From: JAUCQB01 sp964586235
GTDB lineage: Bacteria > Planctomycetota > Phycisphaerae > UBA1845 > PWPN01
Reading direction: 5' to 3'
Length of the DNA stretch: 64,000 nucleotides
Assembly: GCA_964586235.1 (NCBI GenBank)
Contig: CAZPIO010000004.1
Location: forward strand, 50,842-114,841
In this document: piece by piece, positions 1-8,125 of the stretch
How the letters are laid out: each line of letters opens with the position of its first letter
Position numbering within the stretch: the first letter of the stretch is position 1
Notes under the pieces: generated by a model
Database searches by the model: none
What the model was told of the DNA's origin: nothing
Seen by the model: the letters and a program-made list of their open reading frames with translations, nothing else
Translations under genes and position numbers: made by a program

Positions 1-1
1 G

Positions 2-793
2 TTTCTCAGCGAGCACGGCGTACGGAACATCGCCGTCAATGGGACAACCGGCGAATTCGCCTCGCTGACCCTGCCGGAGCGCATGCTGATGGTCGAGCGC
101 TGCCGGAAGGCATTCAACGGCACGATCGTTAACCACATCAGCTCTTGCAGCAGCCGCGACTGCCGGATGCTGCTCGACCATTCCCGTGATCATGCCGACG
201 CCGTTCTGCTCCTGCCGCCGTTCTACTATGCGAACGTCGAAGAAGCCGGATGCCTGGCGTTCATGAGGGAGGTGCTTGCTCAGAACACGATGCCGGCGTT
301 TCTGTACAACTTCCCCGAGCACACGCAGTTCCGGATCAGTCCCGAGATGCTCCGGCTGCTGTCGGCGGAGTTCGAGTCTCTCGTCGGGATCAAGGATTCG
401 GGCGGGGACCTTCGAGTATCGAGGGCCTACAAGCAAGCCGCACCGCGCCTGCAAGTGTTTGTGGGCAGCGATCGGTGGGCTCTGGAGGTTCTGAAGATGG
501 GCCTGGACGGCTCGGTAACCGGATGCGGCAATCCCGTGCCCGAGTTCCCGGCGGCCCTGCATGCCCGGTTCGTTTCGGGCGACGTTGAGGCGGCCGCCCG
601 CGCGCAGCAGGCATTCGACCGCTGGACTGACTTCCGTGAGGCTCTGCCGATCAATCATTTGTCGGTCACCAAGGCTGGTCTGGCGGCTCGCATCCCGAAT
701 TTTCCTCCCTATGTCCGGCCTCCGTTCGTGACCGCCGACCCGGCGAGCATCGAGCGTGTTCGTGAGGCTCTGAAGGAGATGGGTCTTGATTGA
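2..793 (+). CDS. DHDPS/N-acetylneuraminate lyase family aldolase, 5' partial
   Basis: The reading frame is open from base 2, so the start lies outside the window; 263 residues are visible. The family (class I TIM-barrel lyases: DapA, NanA, KDG aldolases) is shown by a GTTGEF phosphate/carboxylate-binding motif near visible residue 14, the catalytic tyrosine in LYNFPEHT (visible Y102) and the Schiff-base lysine in GIKDSGGD (visible K131). It probably cleaves or forms a 2-keto acid in the cytoplasm. Its stop overlaps the next gene by 8 bases, so the two are translationally linked. The neighbouring alpha-mannosidase and symporter favour a sugar-acid or sialic-acid-like catabolic role over lysine synthesis, but the substrate cannot be read from sequence. 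Confidence 0.9.
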   Translation, partial: FLSEHGVRNIAVNGTTGEFASLTLPERMLMVERCRKAFNGTIVNHISSCSSRDCRMLLDHSRDHADAVLLLPPFYYANVEEAGCLAFMREVLAQNTMPAFLYNFPEHTQFRISPEMLRLLSAEFESLVGIKDSGGDLRVSRAYKQAAPRLQVFVGSDRWALEVLKMGLDGSVTGCGNPVPEFPAALHARFVSGDVEAAARAQQAFDRWTDFREALPINHLSVTKAGLAARIPNFPPYVRPPFVTADPASIERVREALKEMGLD

Positions 794-1877
794 CCGCGTC
801 GAGCGACTCCCTCGCCCGGACCCCGATGTCAGCCGCTTGACGGCCGTTATGCGGCGGCAGCGGCCGGATCGTGTGCCCCTTCTGGAGCTGAAGCTCGACG
901 AGGAGGTGCGAAGCGCACTGGCCGGCGAGCCCCTGGTGCCGTGGTGGACGGGCGCACCGGCCGATCAGCGACGGCATGCGGTGCGGCAATTCGTGAAGCT
1001 GATGCACCGGCTGGGCTACGATGCATTCTGGGTCCCCACGAACGTGCCGTTCGTTTTTCAGACGGACGCGACCGTGGACACCGCGCTGCTGAATCGCGGT
1101 GAACGCAGATGGCAGAGCGAGCACGGTGGTCCTATCCAGTCGCTGCACGATCTCGAGCGGTATCCCTGGCCGAAGCTCTCGGACATCGATTTTGGCCCGG
1201 CCGAGGAGATTGCCCGCGTCCTTCCCGACGGCATGGGCTGCATCGGCTTCTGTAACGGTGTCTTCGAGTGGAGCAGTTGGCTCATGGGCCTGGAATCGTT
1301 CGCCCTGGCCCTGCACGACCAGCCCGTTCTCGTGCGAGAGGTGGTGGATCGTGTCGGCAGCTTCATCTATCAGGTCTATGGGGTCTGGGTGCAGCGCGAG
1401 GAGATGGTCGCACTCTGGAGCGGTGATGACATGGGCTTCAAAACGGGCACGCTCATCGCCCCGGATCACCTGCGCGAACACATCCTCCCCTGGCACAGGC
1501 GTTACGCTGAGTTGGCCCACCGCCACGGCAAGGCCTACATCCTGCATTCCTGCGGTAATCTCCGTGCGATCATGCCGGACCTGGCAGATGATGTGAGGAT
1601 CGACGCCAAGCACAGCTTTGAGGATGTGATCGAGCCCGTCGAGGAGTTCCACCGGCAGTGGAGCGGTCGCGTGGCGGCTGTCGGCGGGGTGGACGTCGAC
1701 CTGCTGGCCCGCGGAAGCGAGGAGGCCGTTATGCGCAGGACGCGGCAGATCCTCGAAGCGTGTGCACCACGGGGCGGGTACGCCGCCGGTTCGGGCAACA
1801 CCGTGACCAACTACGTGCCCGTCGACAACTATCTGGCCATGGTCGAAACGATTCACCGATTCAACGGCCGGCTGTAG
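786..1877 (+). CDS. Uroporphyrinogen decarboxylase/MtaA-like family protein
   Basis: A 363-residue protein of the UroD fold. It begins at a TTG inside the end of the aldolase gene (8-base overlap); an in-frame ATG at 849 is an alternative start. HSCGN (H254, C256) and a later cysteine in EACAPRGG (C326) reproduce the His-x-Cys...Cys zinc pattern known from MtaA/CmuA-type cobalamin methyltransferases, so a metal-dependent methyl-transfer or demethylation role is more likely than heme synthesis. That distinction is inference. It sits between a keto-acid aldolase and a GH38 mannosidase, which suggests processing of a modified (perhaps methylated) sugar. No corrinoid protein gene is visible in the window. 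Confidence 0.85.
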   Translation: MIDRVERLPRPDPDVSRLTAVMRRQRPDRVPLLELKLDEEVRSALAGEPLVPWWTGAPADQRRHAVRQFVKLMHRLGYDAFWVPTNVPFVFQTDATVDTALLNRGERRWQSEHGGPIQSLHDLERYPWPKLSDIDFGPAEEIARVLPDGMGCIGFCNGVFEWSSWLMGLESFALALHDQPVLVREVVDRVGSFIYQVYGVWVQREEMVALWSGDDMGFKTGTLIAPDHLREHILPWHRRYAELAHRHGKAYILHSCGNLRAIMPDLADDVRIDAKHSFEDVIEPVEEFHRQWSGRVAAVGGVDVDLLARGSEEAVMRRTRQILEACAPRGGYAAGSGNTVTNYVPVDNYLAMVETIHRFNGRL

Positions 1878-1929
1878 AGTGGAGTGAGGCATCGCCCAAA
1901 TCGAGGCATCAAGCGGGAGGATACGACCC

Positions 1930-4626
1930 ATGTCCGATCAGAAGCGCACCGCGCACTATGTGGCGAGCACTCACTGGGACCGCGAGTGGTATGAGCCGTT
2001 TCAGGACTACCGCTTCCGGCTCGTCAGGCTCATGGATGAGGTCCTGGACTTCATGCAGGTTGAGCCGGAGTTCAAGTACTTCCACACCGACGGCCAGGCG
2101 ATCCTCATCGAGGACTACCTGGAGGCCAGGCCGGAGCGGGAGGCCCAGTTGCGGGCCCTGGCCGAGGCCGGCCGTCTGCGGATCGGCCCGTGGTACGTCA
2201 TGCCCGATGAGTTCGTCATCTCGGGCGAGTCTCTCATCCGCAACCTGCAACTGGGGCTGGCCACCAGCAGCCGTTACGGCCGGCCGTCCCGCGTCGGATT
2301 CGTCTGCGACATGTTCGGCCACATCTCGCAGTTGCCGCAGATTCTTCGCGGTTTCGGTATTGATAGCGCGTTCTTCTTCCGGGGAACCAACGACCGAACG
2401 CATGGGGCCGTCTGGCGATGGCAAGGGGCCGACGGCTCGGAGGTCATCGTCAACCGTTTCCCGCGCATTCATGGTTACACCGCGTACGCGTATCACGTGC
2501 GGAAGGTCATGTCGCTGGACGAGCCGTTCGACCTCGATTCAGCGACGGCCGAGCTTGTGCAGATGGTGCATCGCGAGAAGAACCGCCACAGCACGCCCTC
2601 GTTCCTGCTCTTCGACGGCTCCGATCACATCGAGATCGAGCCGCAGACGATCGAGCTTCTGCGTCGGGTCAACGACAGGCTCCAGGATGTCCGGATCATC
2701 CACTCGAATCTTGAGGCCTTCGTCGAGGACCTGCGGGCCCAGCAGGCCCACATCATCGACGTGTTCAAGGGCGAGCTTCGCGATCCGGCCGAAGTCGGTG
2801 ACGACGCGCTGCTCCTGCACGGCGTGTTGTCCAGCCGGATGTACCTCAAGCAGGCCAACGCCCGCTGCGAAAACGAGCTCTGCCTGTGGGCTGAGCCGTT
2901 CGCTGCCTTCGCTGACCGGCTGGGCGAGCCGTATCCCCATCAGTTCCTGAACCTGGCCTGGCGAGACCTGATCACCAACCATGCTCATGACTCGATGTGC
3001 GGCTGCTCGCTCGACGCCGTGCACGAGGACATGATGGGCCGTTTCCGGCAGTCGTTGCAGATCTCACGCCACGTGGCGACCGATGCGCTGCGGCAGATCG
3101 CCCTGAGCGTCGAGCGGCCGGCGATGAGCGAGAAGGACTTCACTGTTGTTGCGTTCAATCCCGGGGCGGATGACCTTGACGGCCCGGTGGATCTGACCCT
3201 TCGCTTCCCCGTCGATACCGATTCGCTGTTCCATGAGGGACTGGGCTACGAGCCGAAGGTGAGCTTCCGTCTTTATGATGCTGCCGGCACCGAACTGCCT
3301 TATCAGCTCGTCAACCAGCGATGGAATCGCCATGGTTTCCGCCGGCCTCTGAAGAAGTTTCCGGGTCCGGACGATCGGCACGAAGTGGACGTGAGCGTGC
3401 ACCTCCGTATCCCGTCTTATGGATACACCACCCTTGTGTGTCGTCCGGCCGCCCGTGGAGAGCCGACAAGATACCCGGGTACGATGCTGGTCGATCCGCG
3501 TACGATCGAGAACGAGTACCTGCGCGTGCGCGTCCAGCCGAACGGGACGCTGTCTCTGCTGGACAAGCGAAGCAACCAGACATACGACGACCTGCTGATG
3601 TTCGAGGACTGCGCCGACATCGGCGACGGCTGGTACCACGGCCCTGCGGTCAACGACGAGGTGTTCAATTCGGGCGGTTGCGCGAGCGAGGTGGCGGTCG
3701 TCGCCAACGGGATCTGCAAGGCCACGCTGAAGGTGACGCTCAGACTCGATCTGCCGCGTTGTTTCCGCTTTGACCGCATGATGCGCAGTGAAGAGACGGC
3801 GCCGATGCGGATCACCAGCTTCGTGACGCTTCGACAGGAGACCGATCATGTCGAGGTGCACACCGTGGTTGAGAACACGATCCGCGATCATCGGCTTCGG
3901 GTGCTCCTGCCGACCAGTGCGAAGGCGGACACCTATTTTGCCGACAGCGCGTTCGACGTGGTCGAACGGCCGATTGCTTTGCGGGCGGACAACGCCTCGT
4001 ATCGCGAGATGGAGGTCGAGACGAAGCCCCAGTACACCTGGACGGCGGTCTGCGAAAGCGTGACTCAGGACCGCGGGTTGGCCGTGGTCAGCACAGGGCT
4101 GCCCGAGTCAGCGGTCTGCGATCTGCCGGGCCGGCCGATCGCCCTGACTCTGCTGCGATCGTTTATCAAAGCCTTCATGACCGATGGCAATGAGGGCGGC
4201 CAGATGCAGGGCACGCACGAGTTCGACTACCTGCTTGTTCCACTCAACGGCTCGTTGCAGCAAGTCAGGCTCTGTCGGCTCGGACAGAGACTGGCCGCTC
4301 CGCCGAGATGTGTGCAGATCGAGCGGCGGGATCTGGCCAACGCCCCGAAAACCGCCTTGCCCGCAGGCCACTCATTCCTGAAGCTTAACTCCGGCCAGTC
4401 AGTTGTCACCGCTGTTCACATGCTCAAGGACCGGCAGGGGTGGCTTGTCCGTCTGTTCAATCCGACTGACGAGACGATCACCGAGACGCTCGAATGCCCC
4501 CATCCCATTCGTTCGGCTGAGCATGTTGACCTGGAAGGCCGGCCGATTACCGCCCTGGCCGTTTCAGGCGGCCGGGTCTCGCTGTCCCTGGATCCCCGGC
4601 AGATCGTTACCCTGCGGCTCGCGTAG
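1930..4626 (+). CDS. Glycoside hydrolase family 38 alpha-mannosidase
   Basis: An 898-residue protein without signal peptide, so probably cytoplasmic. GH38 enzymes are retaining, zinc-dependent alpha-mannosidases. The N-terminal THWDREW motif gives the expected metal ligands (H15, D17). The nucleophile aspartate is in VCDMFGHISQLPQIL (D127), and the late NHAHDSMCGCS motif carries the distal zinc histidine. The C-terminal half is the usual beta-sandwich region. The length is normal for bacterial members. An SD (gggagg) lies about 10 bases before the ATG. It is third in a tight operon with the aldolase and UroD-like genes. Its last 63 bases overlap the convergent symporter gene. It would remove terminal alpha-mannose from imported oligosaccharides. 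Confidence 0.95.
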   Translation: MSDQKRTAHYVASTHWDREWYEPFQDYRFRLVRLMDEVLDFMQVEPEFKYFHTDGQAILIEDYLEARPEREAQLRALAEAGRLRIGPWYVMPDEFVISGESLIRNLQLGLATSSRYGRPSRVGFVCDMFGHISQLPQILRGFGIDSAFFFRGTNDRTHGAVWRWQGADGSEVIVNRFPRIHGYTAYAYHVRKVMSLDEPFDLDSATAELVQMVHREKNRHSTPSFLLFDGSDHIEIEPQTIELLRRVNDRLQDVRIIHSNLEAFVEDLRAQQAHIIDVFKGELRDPAEVGDDALLLHGVLSSRMYLKQANARCENELCLWAEPFAAFADRLGEPYPHQFLNLAWRDLITNHAHDSMCGCSLDAVHEDMMGRFRQSLQISRHVATDALRQIALSVERPAMSEKDFTVVAFNPGADDLDGPVDLTLRFPVDTDSLFHEGLGYEPKVSFRLYDAAGTELPYQLVNQRWNRHGFRRPLKKFPGPDDRHEVDVSVHLRIPSYGYTTLVCRPAARGEPTRYPGTMLVDPRTIENEYLRVRVQPNGTLSLLDKRSNQTYDDLLMFEDCADIGDGWYHGPAVNDEVFNSGGCASEVAVVANGICKATLKVTLRLDLPRCFRFDRMMRSEETAPMRITSFVTLRQETDHVEVHTVVENTIRDHRLRVLLPTSAKADTYFADSAFDVVERPIALRADNASYREMEVETKPQYTWTAVCESVTQDRGLAVVSTGLPESAVCDLPGRPIALTLLRSFIKAFMTDGNEGGQMQGTHEFDYLLVPLNGSLQQVRLCRLGQRLAAPPRCVQIERRDLANAPKTALPAGHSFLKLNSGQSVVTAVHMLKDRQGWLVRLFNPTDETITETLECPHPIRSAEHVDLEGRPITALAVSGGRVSLSLDPRQIVTLRLA

Positions 4627-6198
4627 GCGGAGGTCCCACACCGTCAGGCCAGTCGAATCGCGCTTGCTCAGGTCCGGAAGGAGCAAGGACGCGATGTAGC
4701 CGACGGCGAACGAGGTGACATTCGAGCAGGTCGACAGCAGGAACGCATGGAACGGGAACCGGTATACTTGCCAGGCTTTCGGAAGGGTGATCTGCGCGAG
4801 CTCCAGCAGCTTGTCGGAGGTGCCCCAGGCGGTAACCGCAACGCCGGCCGCCAGACCGATGTACACCCCCAGGGCGTGCGCCCGCCGCACGAGGAAAGCC
4901 AGCAGGAAAATGCCGAACAGGCCGCCGGCCAGGATTGAGTAGACCGTATAGCTGAAATCCAGCGCCTCCTGCACGCCGAGCATAGCCAGTCCCGCCGTGG
5001 TCCCGAGTGCCCCCCAGAAGCAGGTCGCGATCTTCGACAGCCTCAGGAGATGCCGGTCAGAAGCATGCGGGCGCACGCGGCGATAGAAATCGTTGATGGA
5101 CACGAGCGCCATGCTGTTCATGTTCGTGTCGAGACAGGACACCCCCGCGGCGCACATCGCCGCGAGAACCAAACCGACCATTCCCGTCGGCAGGCAGGTC
5201 ATCACGAAGTAAGGGAACACCCGGGTGTGCTCCGCAGCGATCTCCGCGGGCAGACGGCCTGGATAGATCTGGTATCGCGAGTAGAGCAGCGTGCCGATGA
5301 ACATGAAAAGCGTCCAGGTGAACAGGCAGCCGCAGGCCCCGATCCAGACTCCCTTTCTCGCTTCGTGTACCGACTTCACGGCCAGGTAACGCTGCACGGT
5401 TTCCTGGGTCGTCGAGTAGCCGGAGCTGAAGCCGAAGAGCCCCATGAGCATCATGACCAGAATCGTCGGCTCGCTCAGATCGAAAGAGAGGTGAGCCAGT
5501 CGGAACTTGTCCGCACTGGCGGCCATCTCGATCATGTTCACCGGCCCGCCCGCGGTGGTTGTCAGGAGAACCGCGGCGCTGACCAGGCCGCCCAGCAGCA
5601 GCACGCCGGTCTGCAGGACATCCGTGCAGATCACGGCTTCGATGCCGCCGAGCACCGTGTAACCGATGGTGATCACCCCCGTCACCAGGATGACCAGCCG
5701 GACATCCCAGCCTGTCATGGTCTGGATGGCCTTGGCCTCGAGGAAGACGATAAAACCCATCCGGAACAGGTTGTTGAGGATGTACAGCGTGGCCGCGAAG
5801 GCACGCGCGGGATATCCAAAGCGTTTTTCGAGGTACTCGTAGGGGCCGGCGCGGACCGTCCGGCGGTAGAACGGGATCACCACCAGGGTGATAAAGAGCA
5901 CGGCAACAGGCAGCATGAAACCCGGCAGCAGGTTGGTCCAGTCGTCGCCGAAGCCGTCCGCCGGGTATGCCAGGAACGTCGCCGTGCTGATCGCCCCGGC
6001 GAAAAGTGAGATACCCGCCGCCCAGCCGGGTACGGAACGGCCGCCCATGAAGTACTCCTCGGTACTTGTTTGGCGGCGCGCGAACACCAGGCCGATCAGG
6101 GCAACGAGTCCAAAATAGACGACGACGACGCCCCAGTCTATCCACGTCAGAGTTTTGGCTGCCTCTTCCACTGTAAACCTCTTCGAATCCGGAACCAC
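4564..6198 (-). CDS. Sodium:solute symporter family (SSS) transporter
   Basis: A 544-residue, very hydrophobic protein with about 13 predicted membrane spans. The N-terminus shows the SSS signature region: a first helix followed by TSTEEYFMGGRSVPGW and the unwound helix-1 segment FAGAISTATFLAYP. It is homologous to SGLT/sialic-acid/galactose-type Na+ symporters, though the substrate cannot be assigned. The first codon is GTG; a second GTG at 6171, preceded by aagagg six bases upstream, may be the true start. The 3' end overlaps the GH38 gene convergently by 63 bases. It lies in the same direction as, and downstream of, regulator 1, so it could be controlled with it. It likely imports the sugar processed by the first three genes. 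Confidence 0.93.
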   Translation of the reverse strand: MVPDSKRFTVEEAAKTLTWIDWGVVVVYFGLVALIGLVFARRQTSTEEYFMGGRSVPGWAAGISLFAGAISTATFLAYPADGFGDDWTNLLPGFMLPVAVLFITLVVIPFYRRTVRAGPYEYLEKRFGYPARAFAATLYILNNLFRMGFIVFLEAKAIQTMTGWDVRLVILVTGVITIGYTVLGGIEAVICTDVLQTGVLLLGGLVSAAVLLTTTAGGPVNMIEMAASADKFRLAHLSFDLSEPTILVMMLMGLFGFSSGYSTTQETVQRYLAVKSVHEARKGVWIGACGCLFTWTLFMFIGTLLYSRYQIYPGRLPAEIAAEHTRVFPYFVMTCLPTGMVGLVLAAMCAAGVSCLDTNMNSMALVSINDFYRRVRPHASDRHLLRLSKIATCFWGALGTTAGLAMLGVQEALDFSYTVYSILAGGLFGIFLLAFLVRRAHALGVYIGLAAGVAVTAWGTSDKLLELAQITLPKAWQVYRFPFHAFLLSTCSNVTSFAVGYIASLLLPDLSKRDSTGLTVWDLRLREPQGNDLPGIQGQRDPAA

Positions 6199-6422
6199 AG
6201 CGCTCGACAGGCGGCGAGCATGCTAACCGCAGCGCAGGCCCGCAGGCAACACGGCGGGGGGCCTGCATCGCGCGATGGTCAACCCGATGGCTGAACCTGG
6301 CGGCTCGTCACGGAGTCGACCGCCTGTGCCTGACAGGCTGCCGATCAGCTCGTCTGACTGCATCCGGATTTGCGCGATCTCTTGAATCCGTTGACGTGCC
6401 GGTTGTCGTGCGTCGGCCGCCG

Positions 6423-7574
6423 TCACACCGAGGCCACGGACTGCCGCGGGATCAGATCGACGTCGATGACTGCATGCTCGGGCTCGATATCGATCTTGGG
6501 CGTCTGCAGACGTCGCTCGAGCAGCTCCACCGCTTTCCTCCCGATCTCCGTCGGCCGCTGTGCGACCACGGTCACCGGAGGCGTTATCGCCCGTGTGATA
6601 TCCGAGTCGTCGACGCAGATGATGGAGACATCCTTCGGGATGCGCAACCCCAGCTCGCGGCACGCCTCGAAAGCACCCCACGCCACGTAATCATTGAGCG
6701 CGAAAAACGCCAGGGGCGGCCGGCAGTCCTGCAGCAGGGGCAACACCGCCTCGTACCCCTCGAGCCACCGCTTGCCCTCCCGAATGCCGCGCTTCGAAGC
6801 CTCAGGGTCGATCCAGACCATGTGTTTGCGGGTTGGCTCGGTGTCGCCTGCGATCATGGCCCTCTCAAAGCCGCGGATTCTCGCTGCAATCGAGGTCATG
6901 ACCGACGGTTGCCAGGTGATCATGAAAACCTGCCGGTGTCCGTGTTGGAGCAGGTATTCGGTGGCCAGGTAGCCGGCCTTCTCATGGTCCGACTCGACGA
7001 GATCGACCCTCAACCCCGGCACGCCGCGATCCACGAGCACGATGGTGTGTCCGGCGAGTTTGAGCTTTACGAGAGTCTCCAGATTGGCGTGGCCGCCGCT
7101 CGGCAGGATGATCGTCCCGCGCGCCCCGGAGTCGATCAGCCGGGTGAGGTTGCTGGCCTCGAGATCGTCGCTGAGGCGTGCGTCATAGATGAGCAGCTCC
7201 CAGCCGCGCTGCTGGCAGGCTTGCTCGATGCTGCGAGCGATCTGCATCTCGAACGCCCCGCCGATGTTGATGGTTGTCACGGCGATCGTCACGCGTTTCC
7301 CGGCCTTGCTCGGGAAGGAAGGATGGACAAAGGCTCCCACGTCGCGCACATGGTAAAGGCACCCCTCTCGCTCCAATACGCGGATCGCCTGTCGGATCGT
7401 GTTGGTGCTCACATTGAACTGGGTGGCGAGATCGCGGAGGGCAGGCAGTTTCACCCCGGCGATCAGTTGACCGTCGGTCATCTGCCGGCGCAACGCCTCC
7501 GTCACCGCACGGTAACGCGGAGCCCGGGGACGCCCGAGGACGTTGCGGTCGATCTTGCTCTGTCTGGCCTTCAT
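6423..7574 (-). CDS. GntR/LacI-type transcriptional regulator 1
   Basis: A 383-residue regulator with an N-terminal GntR-type winged helix (residues about 15-85, with LPALRDLATQFNVSTNTIR as the helix-turn-helix) and a C-terminal periplasmic-binding-protein-like effector domain of the LacI/GalR kind (about 95-370, with VESDHEKAGYLATEYLL). The ATG at 7574 is preferred to the upstream TTG at 7619 because a -10/-35 pair ends six bases before it, implying a leaderless message; no SD is present. A TCACTTTGTGA palindrome lies within that promoter spacer, suggesting autorepression. A second copy of the operator faces the divergent secreted-protein operon. Paralogous to the regulator at 43649. The effector is probably a sugar. 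Confidence 0.93.
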   Translation of the reverse strand: MKARQSKIDRNVLGRPRAPRYRAVTEALRRQMTDGQLIAGVKLPALRDLATQFNVSTNTIRQAIRVLEREGCLYHVRDVGAFVHPSFPSKAGKRVTIAVTTINIGGAFEMQIARSIEQACQQRGWELLIYDARLSDDLEASNLTRLIDSGARGTIILPSGGHANLETLVKLKLAGHTIVLVDRGVPGLRVDLVESDHEKAGYLATEYLLQHGHRQVFMITWQPSVMTSIAARIRGFERAMIAGDTEPTRKHMVWIDPEASKRGIREGKRWLEGYEAVLPLLQDCRPPLAFFALNDYVAWGAFEACRELGLRIPKDVSIICVDDSDITRAITPPVTVVAQRPTEIGRKAVELLERRLQTPKIDIEPEHAVIDVDLIPRQSVASV

Positions 7575-7580
7575 ACCTAT

Positions 7581-7609
7581 AGGATAATCACTTTGTGACA
7601 GCGATTCAA
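7581..7609 (-). promoter_or_regulatory. Promoter of regulator 1, leaderless architecture
   Basis: On the - strand, TTGAAT (7609-7604) and TATCCT (7586-7581) are separated by 17 bases. The start codon lies six bases past the -10, so transcription should begin at or next to the A of the ATG. Confidence 0.55.
7588..7598. promoter_or_regulatory. Operator candidate TCACTTTGTGA (autoregulation)
   Basis: A perfect TCAC-N3-GTGA inverted repeat inside the -35/-10 spacer of regulator 1. The same half-sites recur at 7716-7730. Occupancy would block RNA polymerase. Confidence 0.5.
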
Positions 7610-7715
7610 GAGGAAACAAGTCGCTGTGAGAGCTCTTTGGTAGTACCTAAAGTATTGTTATAGAACATGTTAAGGCCGATGAGGTGAAAATCGACTTGTT
7701 TCTCTGAAAACGCGA

Positions 7716-7730
7716 CGTCACATTGTGACG
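7716..7730. promoter_or_regulatory. Operator candidate CGTCACATTGTGACG
   Basis: A perfect 15-base palindrome (CGTCACA-T-TGTGACG) in the space divergent to regulator 1 and seven bases upstream of a plausible -35 for the 8126 operon. It shares TCAC-N3-GTGA with the site at 7588. An imperfect TCAC...TTGTGG lies within the downstream spacer. Confidence 0.55.
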
Positions 7731-7736
7731 CATCGG

Positions 7737-7765
7737 TTGAATCAGTTCACGACTTGTGGTATTTT
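7737..7765 (+). promoter_or_regulatory. Candidate promoter of the secreted-protein operon
   Basis: TTGAAT (7737-7742), a 17-base spacer, then TATTTT (7760-7765). Transcription would start near 7773 and leave a leader of about 350 bases before the GTG at 8126. No recognised riboswitch or real small gene was seen in that leader; the frame open at 7725-7952 has no family resemblance and was not called. Confidence 0.45.
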
Positions 7766-8125
7766 AGTAGCGGCTCCGCTTCTGCCGACAGCACCTGCGG
7801 ATGCCGAGGAGGGCCGGATGGCATTTCACTTGGTGTGGTGTGTTGCGCGGATCGCATCTCGCGGTGCGGCGCCGGCGTCCCGCCAGGCACGGGCATTACC
7901 GGCAGGACGCCTGTGCCGCAAGTGCCGAAACCGCAGGATGCAGCAATCATGACTGACCAGACCAGTACCCCCCTCGACAACCGCAACGAGATGTCGCGTG
8001 ATGATTCGAGCTGCCGGCGGCGGATGCGGATGAGCGTTGGCCATCTGCCTGACTGTGGCCGGTGTGTCCAAAACGTTGGCCGGCCGCCCGGAGGCTGATC
8101 GCGGGCCCAGAAAGGAGCGTCTCAG

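Noticed and set aside
666..1931. 421-codon open frame on the - strand opposite the UroD-like gene
   Set aside because: Antisense to a clear homologue, with no domain or SD.
7725..7952. Possible 75-residue gene in the leader of the 8126 operon, with a signal-peptide-like start
   Set aside because: GTG start without an SD, it overlaps the -35/-10 region, and the downstream part is Arg/Ala-rich as in random GC-rich frames.
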